The notes below the pieces were generated by a model. It was not told where the DNA came from and did no database searches. It saw only the letters and a list, made by a program, of their open reading frames with translations. This document shows positions 35,057-42,660 of a stretch of DNA of 43,302 bases, one piece after another (position 1 is the first letter of the stretch; the number at the start of each line of letters is the position of its first letter). The stretch is from assembly GCA_038562555.1 (NCBI GenBank), contig JBCFBK010000051.1, forward strand, positions 1-43,302, in the 5' to 3' direction. A program made the translations under genes and the position numbers. Origin of the DNA: JBCFBK01 sp038562555 (GTDB lineage: Bacteria; Bacteroidota; Bacteroidia; Bacteroidales; Prolixibacteraceae).

Positions 35057-35080
35057 TAAAAATTTGCAGTACTTCTGTTT

Positions 35081-35112
35081 CAACCCCCGGTAAGCAGCCG
35101 GGGGTTGTTTTT
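35081..35112 (+). terminator. Intrinsic terminator of secDF
   Basis: CAACCCCCGG and CCGGGGGTTG (10 bp, perfect) around TAAGCAG, followed by TTTTT. Confidence 0.95.
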
Positions 35113-35150
35113 AACGATCAGGCTGTGCCGCCTAAAGATGCCGGGTACTG

Positions 35151-35180
35151 TTGTCTGTACTGAACTTGTTTGTATATTTG
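35151..35180 (+). promoter_or_regulatory. Promoter of the tatA-lolD-TIGR02757 operon
   Basis: TTG (35151-35153), 19 nt, TATATTTG (35173-35180): a full Bacteroidota consensus. It predicts transcription from about 35187 and a leader of about 119 nt before tatA. Confidence 0.8.
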
Positions 35181-35211
35181 CGGATGAAATAGCCATGATT
35201 TTTATTTAAGC

Positions 35212-35249
35212 GGGGGCAGAGGCCCAACGAAGGTTGAGACGCTGCCGGG
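35212..35249 (+). other. Candidate structured leader in the tatA 5' region
   Basis: GGCAG (35215-35219) pairs with CTGCC (35242-35246); inside it CAAC (35225-35228) pairs with GTTG (35233-35236) around a GAAG loop, leaving a five-by-five internal loop. It is GC-rich against an AT-rich surround. It matches no riboswitch known to me. Confidence 0.35.
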
Positions 35250-35305
35250 CGAAAAACGACTATGCAAATGAAGAATATAAAAAAAATGACCCTAAATATA
35301 TTTCT

Positions 35306-35608
35306 ATGAGTGGCGGTGAAATTGTTTTGATCATGCTGGTTGCCTTACTTTTCTTTGGTTCGAAAGCGATTCCTGATATCGCAAAAACCCTCGGTAAAGG
35401 CGTACGGGAATTTAAAAAAGCCACCAACGAGATCAAACGCGAACTGGAAGAAAATACCAGTGATATTAAACGCGATATCAGGGAGATGCGATCGTCTGTG
35501 GAAGAGGAGACTAAAAAGATCACCCAGAATATAGAAGAGGTTTCCCGTGATGTGAAGGAGAAAACTACAAACCTGACGAATGATATCGATCAGGAGTTTA
35601 AGGACTAA
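35306..35608 (+). CDS. tatA: Twin-arginine translocase subunit TatA
   Basis: TatA forms the transient pore of the Tat pathway. From the ATG at 35306 it is 100 aa: a short periplasmic start, one membrane helix (about 4-20), the FG hinge (FFGSKAIPD), an amphipathic helix (KGVREFKKATNEI) and a long charged, probably coiled-coil tail with repeated DI/EE/K units. The frame extends 24 codons upstream, but the family N-terminus fits the later ATG. Bacteroidota usually have TatA and TatC without TatB. lolD follows after 5 nt. A NIPSNAP protein with a twin-arginine signal lies 1.5 kb downstream. Confidence 0.93.
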   Translation: MSGGEIVLIMLVALLFFGSKAIPDIAKTLGKGVREFKKATNEIKRELEENTSDIKRDIREMRSSVEEETKKITQNIEEVSRDVKEKTTNLTNDIDQEFKD

Positions 35609-35613
35609 GGACG

Positions 35614-36270
35614 TTGATCCACGCTCAAAACATAACGAAATCATTTGGCGATCTGCAGGTATTGAAAGGAATAGACCTGGAAATACCCGCGAGGAGTTTG
35701 TATTCGATCGTCGGACCCAGCGGAGCCGGTAAAACCACCTTGCTTCAGATTTTGGGTACGCTTAGCCTGCCCGATTCGGGAACACTGGAAATCAGGGGGA
35801 AAAAGGTCTTTTCACTGCGGGAAAGACAACTTGCGGCTTTTCGTAATCAGGAAATCGGTTTTGTTTTTCAGTTTCATTACCTGCTGCCCGAGTTCAATGC
35901 GCTCGAGAACGTCTGCATCCCCGCATTTATAGCAAAAAAGACCAGAAGGGAAGCAGAGGGGAAAGCCCGCGAATTATTGACTTTTTTAGGACTGGGCAAC
36001 CGGTTAACGCATAAACCGGCCGAATTGTCGGGAGGAGAAAGGCAGCGCGTGGCCGTGGCGCGGGCCCTGATCAACGACCCGTCCGTTATTCTGGCCGATG
36101 AGCCCTCCGGAAATCTGGACACAAAAAACAGGCATGATTTGCATGATTTATTTTTTAACCTGCGCGATAATTTTAACCAGACATTGGTTATTGTAACTCA
36201 CGATGAGGATTTTGCCAGCCAGTCTGACCGTATTATCAGGATGCGCGACGGACTGATTGAAGCCTATTAG
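35614..36270 (+). CDS. lolD: Lipoprotein-releasing ABC transporter ATP-binding protein (LolD-like)
   Basis: The 218-aa ATPase has Walker A GPSGAGKT (34-41), signature LSGGERQR (138-145), Walker B VILADEP (158-164) and switch His in VTHD. The Q-loop region QFHYLLPEFNALENV is typical of LolD/MacB-class ATPases, which drive permeases such as LolCE that release lipoproteins to the outer membrane. The start is TTG, 5 nt after tatA; no ATG fits. The TIGR02757 gene follows with no gap. The LolCE permeases are not in this window. Given the family, it is also a formal candidate to drive the ATPase-less MacB-type permease at 25673. Confidence 0.88.
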   Translation: MIHAQNITKSFGDLQVLKGIDLEIPARSLYSIVGPSGAGKTTLLQILGTLSLPDSGTLEIRGKKVFSLRERQLAAFRNQEIGFVFQFHYLLPEFNALENVCIPAFIAKKTRREAEGKARELLTFLGLGNRLTHKPAELSGGERQRVAVARALINDPSVILADEPSGNLDTKNRHDLHDLFFNLRDNFNQTLVIVTHDEDFASQSDRIIRMRDGLIEAY

Positions 36271-37038
36271 ATGGACATCCTGATGCTTAAAGGGCTGCTT
36301 GACGGGAAAGTGTTGAAATACAACCAGCCGGACTTTATCAAAACCGATCCCATTCAGATTCCCCGGCAATTTTTTCAAAAGGAAAACATGGAGATCGCAG
36401 GCTTTTTGTCGGCCGCCATTGCCTGGGGGCAACGACCAACGATTATCAGGAATGCATGGAGTCTGATGAAGCTCATGGACCAAAATCCCTTTGAATTCCT
36501 TAAGCATACCGGCGAGCAGGAATGGCTTTCCTTCCGGGAGTTTAAGCACCGCACATTCAACGGCGCGGACTGCCTGTTTTTTCTTCGCGCACTGAAACAT
36601 ATTTATGACAATCACGGCGGACTGGAGTCGGTATTCACCAGGGGCTACCAGCAAGAACACACGATCGACTCGGCCCTGCGCCATTTCAGGCGAATCTTTT
36701 TTGAAGTAAACCATGAGAGCCGCTCCCAAAAACACATCTCCGATATTGACAAGGGAGCGTCGGCCAAAAGACTGAACATGTTTTTACGCTGGATGGTACG
36801 GAACGACGGGCATGGTGTAGATCTTGGGCTCTGGGAGAGCATTCCGGCATCGGCGCTGATGCTGCCGCTGGACGTCCACACCGGCAACCAGGCAAGACGA
36901 CTGGGATTGCTGACACGTATGCAAAATGACTGGAAAGCCGTGCATGAAGTGACTGCCAATTTACGAAAACTGGATCCGGACGACCCGGTAAAATATGATT
37001 TTGCCCTGTTTGGAATGGGAGCTTTTGAATCAGGCTAA
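36271..37038 (+). CDS. TIGR02757 family protein
   Basis: The 255-aa protein matches the TIGR02757 family in length and landmarks: GFLSAAIAWGQR near residue 45, KRLNMFLRWMVR near 168, then PLDVHTGNQARRLGL with a conserved D-x-H-T, and a C-terminal DPVKYDFALFG segment. The family is common in Bacteroidota and has no proven function. The helical layout with a late Asp recalls helix-hairpin-helix DNA glycosylases, but I would not assign that activity. It directly abuts lolD in an operon with tatA, which gives no obvious functional link. Confidence 0.8.
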   Translation: MDILMLKGLLDGKVLKYNQPDFIKTDPIQIPRQFFQKENMEIAGFLSAAIAWGQRPTIIRNAWSLMKLMDQNPFEFLKHTGEQEWLSFREFKHRTFNGADCLFFLRALKHIYDNHGGLESVFTRGYQQEHTIDSALRHFRRIFFEVNHESRSQKHISDIDKGASAKRLNMFLRWMVRNDGHGVDLGLWESIPASALMLPLDVHTGNQARRLGLLTRMQNDWKAVHEVTANLRKLDPDDPVKYDFALFGMGAFESG

Positions 37039-37139
37039 ACAACCGGGAATAACGGGCTGCCGGCATTTTTCGATTTTCCGGGGAATTTATTTTTTCTCCC
37101 TTTCTTTTTGTATCTTCGATTATCCTAAAGAAAAGAAAC

Positions 37140-37916
37140 ATGCAAAGACGGAACTTCATCAAAGGGTCGGCCCTACTGGCCGGAGCTGCCGTGACCGGAC
37201 AGGCTGCAGCAGCCGTAACCCAGGCTGCGCCCGGGAACGAAATCTACGAGCTGCGCGTCTATCATTTCAAAAACAACGGGCAGAGAAATAAGCTGGATCA
37301 GTTTTATATCGATTCGCTGATTCCCGCCATGAACGAACATGGCATAAAAGTCGGTGTCTTTGGCGAATACGGCGAAACCGAACCGCCAACCGGATATTAT
37401 CTGCTGGTTTATCCTTCATTGCCGGAGTATCACCGGATTAAAAAGGCCTTATGGAAAAATGAAGCATTCCTAAAAAAAGCGACTCCCTATTTTAACGAAA
37501 CAGCTGAAACGGGAGCTTTTGCCCGCCATGAGACATTTTTGCTCGAAGCCTTCGATGCCATTCCGCAAATACGGATGCCCGGACAGGACCGGGGCTTGTT
37601 CGAGTTGCGGATCTATGAAAGCAATAATGAGGAAGCAGGACAGCGTAAAATAAAAATGTTTAACGAGGAAGAACTGGCTTTATTTGACCAGGTGGGATTG
37701 CATGCTGTTTTTTTTGGAGAAATCCTTGCCGGGCCTCAGATGCCGGCCCTGGCTTACATGCTGTGGTTTAAAGACATGGAAGAGCGCTCCCAAAACTGGA
37801 AGAAATTTGGGAGTGCACCCGAATGGCGCGCGATGAGTTCAAAAACGGAATATGCCAATACGGTGAGCGTGGTGAACAAGATTTTCCTTGTTCCTGCGAA
37901 ACATTCGCAAATCTGA
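37140..37916 (+). CDS. NIPSNAP family protein with twin-arginine signal peptide
   Basis: The 258-aa protein begins MQRRNFIKGSALLAGAA, a twin-arginine signal with a hydrophobic core and an Ala-rich cleavage region (about 25-32). Two tandem NIPSNAP (ferredoxin-like) repeats follow: YELRVYHFKNN (about 36) and FELRIYESNNE (about 153), the second ending in the W-x-x-F and EWR segment. The function of bacterial NIPSNAP proteins is unclear. The signal predicts Tat export to the periplasm, in keeping with tatA and tatC in this window. A weak -7 box (TATCTTCG, 37111-37118) lies 21 nt upstream. Confidence 0.88.
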   Translation: MQRRNFIKGSALLAGAAVTGQAAAAVTQAAPGNEIYELRVYHFKNNGQRNKLDQFYIDSLIPAMNEHGIKVGVFGEYGETEPPTGYYLLVYPSLPEYHRIKKALWKNEAFLKKATPYFNETAETGAFARHETFLLEAFDAIPQIRMPGQDRGLFELRIYESNNEEAGQRKIKMFNEEELALFDQVGLHAVFFGEILAGPQMPALAYMLWFKDMEERSQNWKKFGSAPEWRAMSSKTEYANTVSVVNKIFLVPAKHSQI

Positions 37917-37952
37917 CCTGAAAGGCAGATCCGGAACACAAATTTGGCGGAT

Positions 37953-38150
37953 TTATTTGCTGAAAGTGGCAGAAATATTGCTGTTCCCGGTTGATTGTGA
38001 TACGGGAGCGGCTTCACAACCGGCGTTTAAGTTTCCCTCCGGTTGAGCAGAAGCGTTTGTCGGCTGACTGCTGAGCCGTTGTATAACCGCGTAGCCGACA
38101 AAGAACAACAGGATCAGAAAAATGTAAAAGTCGCGTTTTTTTAAGCACAT
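37953..38150 (-). CDS. Small single-pass membrane protein (65 aa)
   Basis: I do not recognise a family. The product starts MCLKKRDFYIFLILLFF, a positively charged start followed by a membrane helix (about 8-25). A Ser/Gln/Asn/Pro/Ala-rich tail of about 40 residues with a single Cys follows, presumably periplasmic. The start is supported by a full promoter (TTG, 18 nt, TACATTTG) on the minus strand about 28 nt upstream. It lies between convergent NIPSNAP and divergent trmN6-like genes. The open frame extends further upstream, but that part overlaps the promoter. The tail is compositionally simple, so homologs may be hard to find. Confidence 0.6.
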   Translation of the reverse strand: MCLKKRDFYIFLILLFFVGYAVIQRLSSQPTNASAQPEGNLNAGCEAAPVSQSTGNSNISATFSK

Positions 38151-38177
38151 AAACAAGCTTATCTGATTTTGAGGCTG

Positions 38178-38206
38178 CAAATGTATAACGCTATCCGGGC
38201 TTTCAA
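38178..38206 (-). promoter_or_regulatory. Promoter of the 65-aa membrane protein gene
   Basis: On the minus strand TTG (CAA at 38204-38206), 18 nt, TACATTTG (38178-38185): a full consensus. Confidence 0.75.
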
Positions 38207-38290
38207 TGGTGTCGATGCAATGTCTTAACTCAAACTTAATATTCTTCGGGTGCACTTTGCTGAATGCGCATGCCGGGATCGTGAAAATGA

Positions 38291-38298
38291 TATTTTTG
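38291..38298 (+). promoter_or_regulatory. Promoter -7 box of the trmN6-like gene
   Basis: TATTTTTG, a full TAnnTTTG match, lies 27 nt before the ATG at 38326 and supports that start over the upstream frame extension. Confidence 0.55.
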
Positions 38299-38325
38299 CT
38301 ATTCCTAATCAGCTTTAATCCGTAC

Positions 38326-39036
38326 ATGGGACGAAACAATTTTTTTCAATTCAAGCAATTTCGGATTTCCCAGGAAAAAGCGGCCATGAAAGTCGGAATC
38401 GACGGCGTTCTGCTGGGTGCCTGGGCCGACCTCGGCAATGCCTGCCGCATGCTCGATATCGGTACCGGGACCGGCCTGCTGGCGTTGATGGCTGCCCAGC
38501 GTTCGAAGGCCCTGATCGATGCCGTGGAACTGGAGCCCAATACTGCTGCTGAAGCGTTATTAAATTTCAAAAACTCGAAATGGCATACGCGGATCAGCTT
38601 GTCGGTCTGCGCATTCCAGGAGTATATAACCGCCGTAAAATACGATCATATCCTGTCAAATCCACCGTTTTTTGAAGATTCCCCGCGCCCGGCGAACGTC
38701 AGACGGGCCCAGGCGCGCCATGCCGACAGTTTAAACCTGGAAGAGCTGCTTGAAAAGTCTTTTCCCCTGCTGTCGGCAACAGGAAAAATCAGTCTGGTGC
38801 TTCCCGCTGCCAGTGAGGAACGACTGAGGTTCCTGGCCAGGAAAAATTCCCTCTTCATTAACCGGTTCTGCAGGGTCTCACCCGATGAGACGAAAAGACC
38901 CCACCGGCTGATGGCTGAATTATCCAAACAAGCGATCCCCGTTGCAGAATCCGGGATCATCATCAGGAATGCCGGTTCTGCTGCCTATACCGATCAGTAT
39001 CGGGAACTGACGCGTGAATTTTACCTGGCTTTTTAG
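38326..39036 (+). CDS. tRNA1(Val) (adenine(37)-N6)-methyltransferase-like
   Basis: This SAM-dependent methyltransferase of the TrmN6/YfiC type methylates A37 of tRNA1(Val) in E. coli. From the ATG at 38326 it is 236 aa, near the usual length. SAM motif I is DIGTGTG (44-50), the N6-adenine motif IV is NPPF (112-115), and the N-terminal FQFKQFRISQE segment with KVGIDGVLLGAW is family-specific. The frame extends 40 codons upstream over the promoter and is unlikely to be translated there. The exact target in this organism is inferred from the family. Confidence 0.9.
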   Translation: MGRNNFFQFKQFRISQEKAAMKVGIDGVLLGAWADLGNACRMLDIGTGTGLLALMAAQRSKALIDAVELEPNTAAEALLNFKNSKWHTRISLSVCAFQEYITAVKYDHILSNPPFFEDSPRPANVRRAQARHADSLNLEELLEKSFPLLSATGKISLVLPAASEERLRFLARKNSLFINRFCRVSPDETKRPHRLMAELSKQAIPVAESGIIIRNAGSAAYTDQYRELTREFYLAF

Positions 39037-39110
39037 GTCTGGTTTTGCAGCCGCCGGTGATACCGGTTACCTCACAAATAAAGATATGAATATCTTTAAA
39101 TAAAAATCGT

Positions 39111-39118
39111 TATTTTTG
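39111..39118 (+). promoter_or_regulatory. Promoter -7 box of the FNR-like gene
   Basis: TATTTTTG, a full TAnnTTTG match, lies 19 nt before the ATG at 39138. Confidence 0.55.
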
Positions 39119-39137
39119 CAGTCCAAATATAATTTTC

Positions 39138-39818
39138 ATGACGATACAATTGAAACAGGAAATCAGGATCGACGAGAGCTTTTACAAGGTAAAGGAAATC
39201 AGATGGCTGACTGATGATACGTTTTCACTGCGGTTGCCGGCGAGCCGTTTTAAGTTCCGGGCGGGACAACACATTTCGCTTGGGATTATGGGCGATTATC
39301 AGAGCCGGGAATATTCCATTTACAGCGGAGAGCACGACGACAGCCTCGAGGTGCTGGTAAAAGAAGTCAAAGACGGGTATTTTACGCCGAAACTCGGCAA
39401 GCTAAAACCGGGAGATCTGGTTGAAGTGCATGGCCCGTTCGGAAAATTCAGGATTGATGAAAAACAAATACCGGGGAGTAAGTATGTTTTCATTGCCAGC
39501 GGTACGGGCATTGCTCCGTTCCGGAGTATGGTGCGTACTTTTCCGCAACTGGACTACCGGCTGATCCATGGGGTGCGTTACGGGTACGAGGCATACGACC
39601 GGCACGAGTACAGTCCCGACCGGCATGTATTATGCACAACAGGCGATAAAACGGGGCAGGTTAACGGGCGACTTACAACTTATTTGAAAGATGCCTCTTT
39701 TGATATGGCGACAGAGTTCTATCTTTGCGGCAACAGTAATATGATCTTCGATGCGCTTGAAATTCTGAAAGAAAAAGGTTTCGAGCGTGACCAGATCCAT
39801 TGTGAGGTGTATTTTTAG
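39138..39818 (+). CDS. FNR-like flavoprotein oxidoreductase
   Basis: The 226-aa protein has the two-domain ferredoxin-NADP reductase fold: an FAD-binding barrel with SREYSIYSG (R-x-Y-S FAD motif, about 56-64), then an NAD(P) domain with ASGTGIAPFRSM (about 119-130) and a C-terminal YLCGNSNMI and EVYF ending. It lacks added iron-sulfur or globin domains. It could reduce ferredoxin or flavodoxin, or serve as the flavin subunit of another enzyme. A role in feeding electrons to the radical-SAM enzymes encoded just downstream is possible but only inferred from position. Confidence 0.85.
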   Translation: MTIQLKQEIRIDESFYKVKEIRWLTDDTFSLRLPASRFKFRAGQHISLGIMGDYQSREYSIYSGEHDDSLEVLVKEVKDGYFTPKLGKLKPGDLVEVHGPFGKFRIDEKQIPGSKYVFIASGTGIAPFRSMVRTFPQLDYRLIHGVRYGYEAYDRHEYSPDRHVLCTTGDKTGQVNGRLTTYLKDASFDMATEFYLCGNSNMIFDALEILKEKGFERDQIHCEVYF

Positions 39819-39895
39819 CATAGCGTATGGGGCATGGAGCCTAGCGGGGAGGCTGGTGGAAACGGCAGGCGGAAAGAGCAGACCGGAAGATCATA
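39819..39895 (-). repeat. Likely degenerate fragment of the dispersed repeat (copy G)
   Basis: Read on the minus strand it carries gatcttccggtctgctc and ctccatgccccata, words found in copies A and E. It fills the 90-nt gap before the miaB-like gene. Confidence 0.4.
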
Positions 39896-39908
39896 AAAAG
39901 TAACGCAC

Positions 39909-41258
39909 ATGAAATATCACTTAATAACTCTTGGTTGCCAGATGAACTTGTCGGACAGTGAGCGTGTAAGCGCGGTGCTGGAACAAATGGGGTACGAGCG
40001 GACGGAACGGGAAGAAGAGGCGACGCTTCTGGGGATGCTTGCCTGCTCGGTGAGGCAAAAACCGATTGATAAGGTTTATAATAAAATAGCCCAATGGAAC
40101 CGGACAAAGAACGACCGGAACCTGATCACCTTTCTTTCGGGATGCATTTTACCCGCCGATAAAGAAAAATTACTGAAACAGTTTGACATCATATTTCCTA
40201 TGAGTGAACTGAGCCAGCTTCCGGAAACAATCAGGCAATACGGGGTTGTGAATGCTGCGTCTTTACGGGTTCCCGAACCGGTGATGCCTAAAAATGAGCA
40301 CATTGCCGAGCTTTGGCATATCCGTCCGAAATATCAGTCATCTTATGAGGCCTTTGTGCCGATCCAGAACGGCTGCGACAAGTTCTGTACCTTTTGTGCC
40401 GTTCCCTATACGCGCGGGCGGGAAGTCTCACGACCATCGGGAGATATTTTGGCCGAAATCCGCGATCTGGTCAGCCAGGGCTATAAGTCGATTACCCTTT
40501 TGGGACAGAATGTGAATTCCTACGGACTTGACAAAGTGGATGAAGAAATCGGTTTCCCGGAATTGCTGCGCCGGATCGGTGAGTTTGGAAAACAATCGGG
40601 ACAGGAATTCTGGGTTTATTTTACCTCTCCTCATCCGCACGACATGACCCGCGAGGTGATTGAAGTGATTGCCCGATATTCCTGTCTGGCCAAACAAATC
40701 CACCTGCCTATGCAAAGTGGAGACGAGAAGGTCCTGATCAGAATGAACCGCCGTCATTCGATGGATAAATACCGGAAGATCGTAAGCGATATCCGGGAGC
40801 TTATTCCGCAGGCGACTTTGTTTACCGATATCATCGTCGGTTTTACGGGGGAGGGTGAAGCCGAATTTGAAAATACCATGGCCGCCTTTGATGAATTTCA
40901 CTTTAACATGGCTTACATTGCCATGTATTCACCCCGCCCGGGCGCCGCCAGTTACCGCTGGCAGGACGAAGTTTCGCAGGACGTGAAAAAAGATCGTTTT
41001 CACCGGTTATCGGAGGTTATGAAGCTTCATACCCGTGCATACAATCAGCGTCTCGTGGGAAAAACATTGCGGCTGCTGGTAAACGGGACCGACCGTAAAA
41101 CCGGGTTCACTACCGGGCTTACCGAAGGAAAACTGACGGTTCGTCTGGATGCAAAAATGCCGGAGCTGATGGGGCAACTGGTTAATGTAAAAATTACAGA
41201 TGCGGCCGATTTCTCCCTGAGCGGAGAACTCGTGCTACAGGAAGAACATGCAGGATGA
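39909..41258 (+). CDS. miaB: MiaB-like tRNA methylthiotransferase (radical SAM)
   Basis: This enzyme inserts a methylthio group at C2 of i6A37 in tRNA. The 449-aa protein has the UPF0004 domain with three cluster cysteines (Cys10 in LGCQMN, Cys46 in ACSVRQ, Cys79 in SGCIL), the radical-SAM CxxxCxxC (Cys156, Cys160, Cys163 in NGCDKFCTFC) and a C-terminal TRAM domain (about 375-440). ACSVRQKPIDKVY replaces the usual NTCAVRE sequence, and the UPF0004 domain is otherwise divergent. It overlaps the following mtaB by 4 nt. All catalytic cysteines are present; the exact substrate may differ from classical MiaB. Confidence 0.85.
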   Translation: MKYHLITLGCQMNLSDSERVSAVLEQMGYERTEREEEATLLGMLACSVRQKPIDKVYNKIAQWNRTKNDRNLITFLSGCILPADKEKLLKQFDIIFPMSELSQLPETIRQYGVVNAASLRVPEPVMPKNEHIAELWHIRPKYQSSYEAFVPIQNGCDKFCTFCAVPYTRGREVSRPSGDILAEIRDLVSQGYKSITLLGQNVNSYGLDKVDEEIGFPELLRRIGEFGKQSGQEFWVYFTSPHPHDMTREVIEVIARYSCLAKQIHLPMQSGDEKVLIRMNRRHSMDKYRKIVSDIRELIPQATLFTDIIVGFTGEGEAEFENTMAAFDEFHFNMAYIAMYSPRPGAASYRWQDEVSQDVKKDRFHRLSEVMKLHTRAYNQRLVGKTLRLLVNGTDRKTGFTTGLTEGKLTVRLDAKMPELMGQLVNVKITDAADFSLSGELVLQEEHAG

Positions 41259-42553
41259 TGAACGGAAATAAAAGAAGAGTGGCGTTCAAGACACTGGGCT
41301 GTCGCTTAAATCAGTACGAAACCGATGCCCTGGTGTCAGATTTTGACCAGGCGGGCTACGAGGTGGTCGATTTCAGGGAACAGGCCGATGTCGTGGTTGT
41401 CAACACCTGTACGGTTACCAATCAAAGCGACCAGAAGTCGCGTAATATGATCAGCCAGGCAGCCCGTGCCAATAAGGGTTCGGTGGTGGTGGTGACAGGC
41501 TGTATGGCCAATAATTACAAAGACAGGCTGGAACACGAGGAACGGATTACCTACGTAGTGGAGAACAACCGCAAGAGTTCGGTGCTTTCGCTGGTCGATG
41601 CCCATTTCAGCGGAGAGATCCTTCATCCGCAGAACCTGGCTGCCGATGTTTTTAGCTATAGTCCGGTCGATAAAAGCCTGCACACCCGCAGCGCGATCAA
41701 GGTTCAGGATGGTTGTGACAACTTTTGCACCTTCTGTATCATTCCCACCGTGCGTGGACGGGCCGTGAGCCGGCCGCTTCCGCAGATCATTGAAAACGTC
41801 AGACACACGCTGGATAATGGTTTCAGAGAATTGGTCATAACAGGCGTTAATATTGGCCGCTACGAGTGGGAGGACAAGCGTTTTGAGGATGTGCTGGAAG
41901 CCATTCTTAATGTTCCCGGCGATTTTCGCGTCAGGATTTCATCGCTGGAGCCTGACGGCTTCGGTGACCGCTTTTATGATTTGTTTCAGCATCCGAAGCT
42001 GGCGCCTCACCTCCACCTCTGCCTGCAAAGCGGTTCTGACAAGGTCCTGCTGCGAATGCGGCGGATGTACGATTTCAACCGTTTTTCGGCTATTGTTGAA
42101 CGCTTTAAAACGCAGTACCCCGGTTTCAATTTTACAACCGATATGATTGTCGGATTTCCCGGCGAAACCGACGAAGACTTCAGGGAAAGCCTGGATGCTG
42201 TCTCCAGGTTTGGCTTTGGCCATGTGCATACCTTTAAATATTCGGTGCGTAAAGGAACCCGTGCGGAACGCATGGACAACCAGGTGCCTGAAAAAGTAAA
42301 AAACGCCCGTTCCGGACTAATCCGGCAGCAGTCGGAAGAAAACCGGCAAACGTATCTTTCCGGCTTCATCGGGAAAGAACAAACCGTGCTCATTGAACTG
42401 ATCGATTCAAAAGGGATTGCGAGGGGCTACGGTGAGCATTATGTGCCGGTCCGGTTTAAAGCAAACGGCGCGCTCCACAACACTTTTCAGCGCGTGGTGA
42501 TCCGGAAAGCTGAAGGTAAAGGAGAAAAGGCCTTCCTCATCGGTGAAGTGTAA
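41255..42553 (+). CDS. mtaB: tRNA (t6A37-C2)-methylthiotransferase MtaB
   Basis: MtaB converts t6A37 to ms2t6A37 in tRNAs reading ANN codons. The 432-aa protein has cluster cysteines Cys16 (LGCRLNQYETD), Cys52 (NTCTVTNQSDQKSR) and Cys83 (TGCMA), radical-SAM cysteines 154, 158 and 161 (DGCDNFCTFC), and a C-terminal TRAM-like end. The LNQYETD and TVTNQSDQKSR stretches mark MtaB rather than MiaB or RimO. Its ATG overlaps the miaB-like stop (ATGA), so translation is probably coupled. A second ATG follows at once. Confidence 0.96.
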   Translation: MMNGNKRRVAFKTLGCRLNQYETDALVSDFDQAGYEVVDFREQADVVVVNTCTVTNQSDQKSRNMISQAARANKGSVVVVTGCMANNYKDRLEHEERITYVVENNRKSSVLSLVDAHFSGEILHPQNLAADVFSYSPVDKSLHTRSAIKVQDGCDNFCTFCIIPTVRGRAVSRPLPQIIENVRHTLDNGFRELVITGVNIGRYEWEDKRFEDVLEAILNVPGDFRVRISSLEPDGFGDRFYDLFQHPKLAPHLHLCLQSGSDKVLLRMRRMYDFNRFSAIVERFKTQYPGFNFTTDMIVGFPGETDEDFRESLDAVSRFGFGHVHTFKYSVRKGTRAERMDNQVPEKVKNARSGLIRQQSEENRQTYLSGFIGKEQTVLIELIDSKGIARGYGEHYVPVRFKANGALHNTFQRVVIRKAEGKGEKAFLIGEV

Positions 42554-42660
42554 TCGTGCATAACGGCGTTCCAAAAAAAAGGTTGCTGCTGGTGAACTTA
42601 TGTCCTTGTTTTTTGTCGTAATATCAGGTTTTTAAAATTTCTCGTTGTTTAACGATAAAT

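Noticed and set aside
35212..35249. Known riboswitch or SRP RNA in the tatA leader
   Set aside because: The stems do not carry the conserved loops of any class I could recall, including the SRP GGAA-type tetraloop region.
36271..37038. Assigning TIGR02757 as a DNA glycosylase
   Set aside because: The resemblance is only in general helical layout and a conserved Asp; the catalytic Lys-Asp pattern could not be shown.
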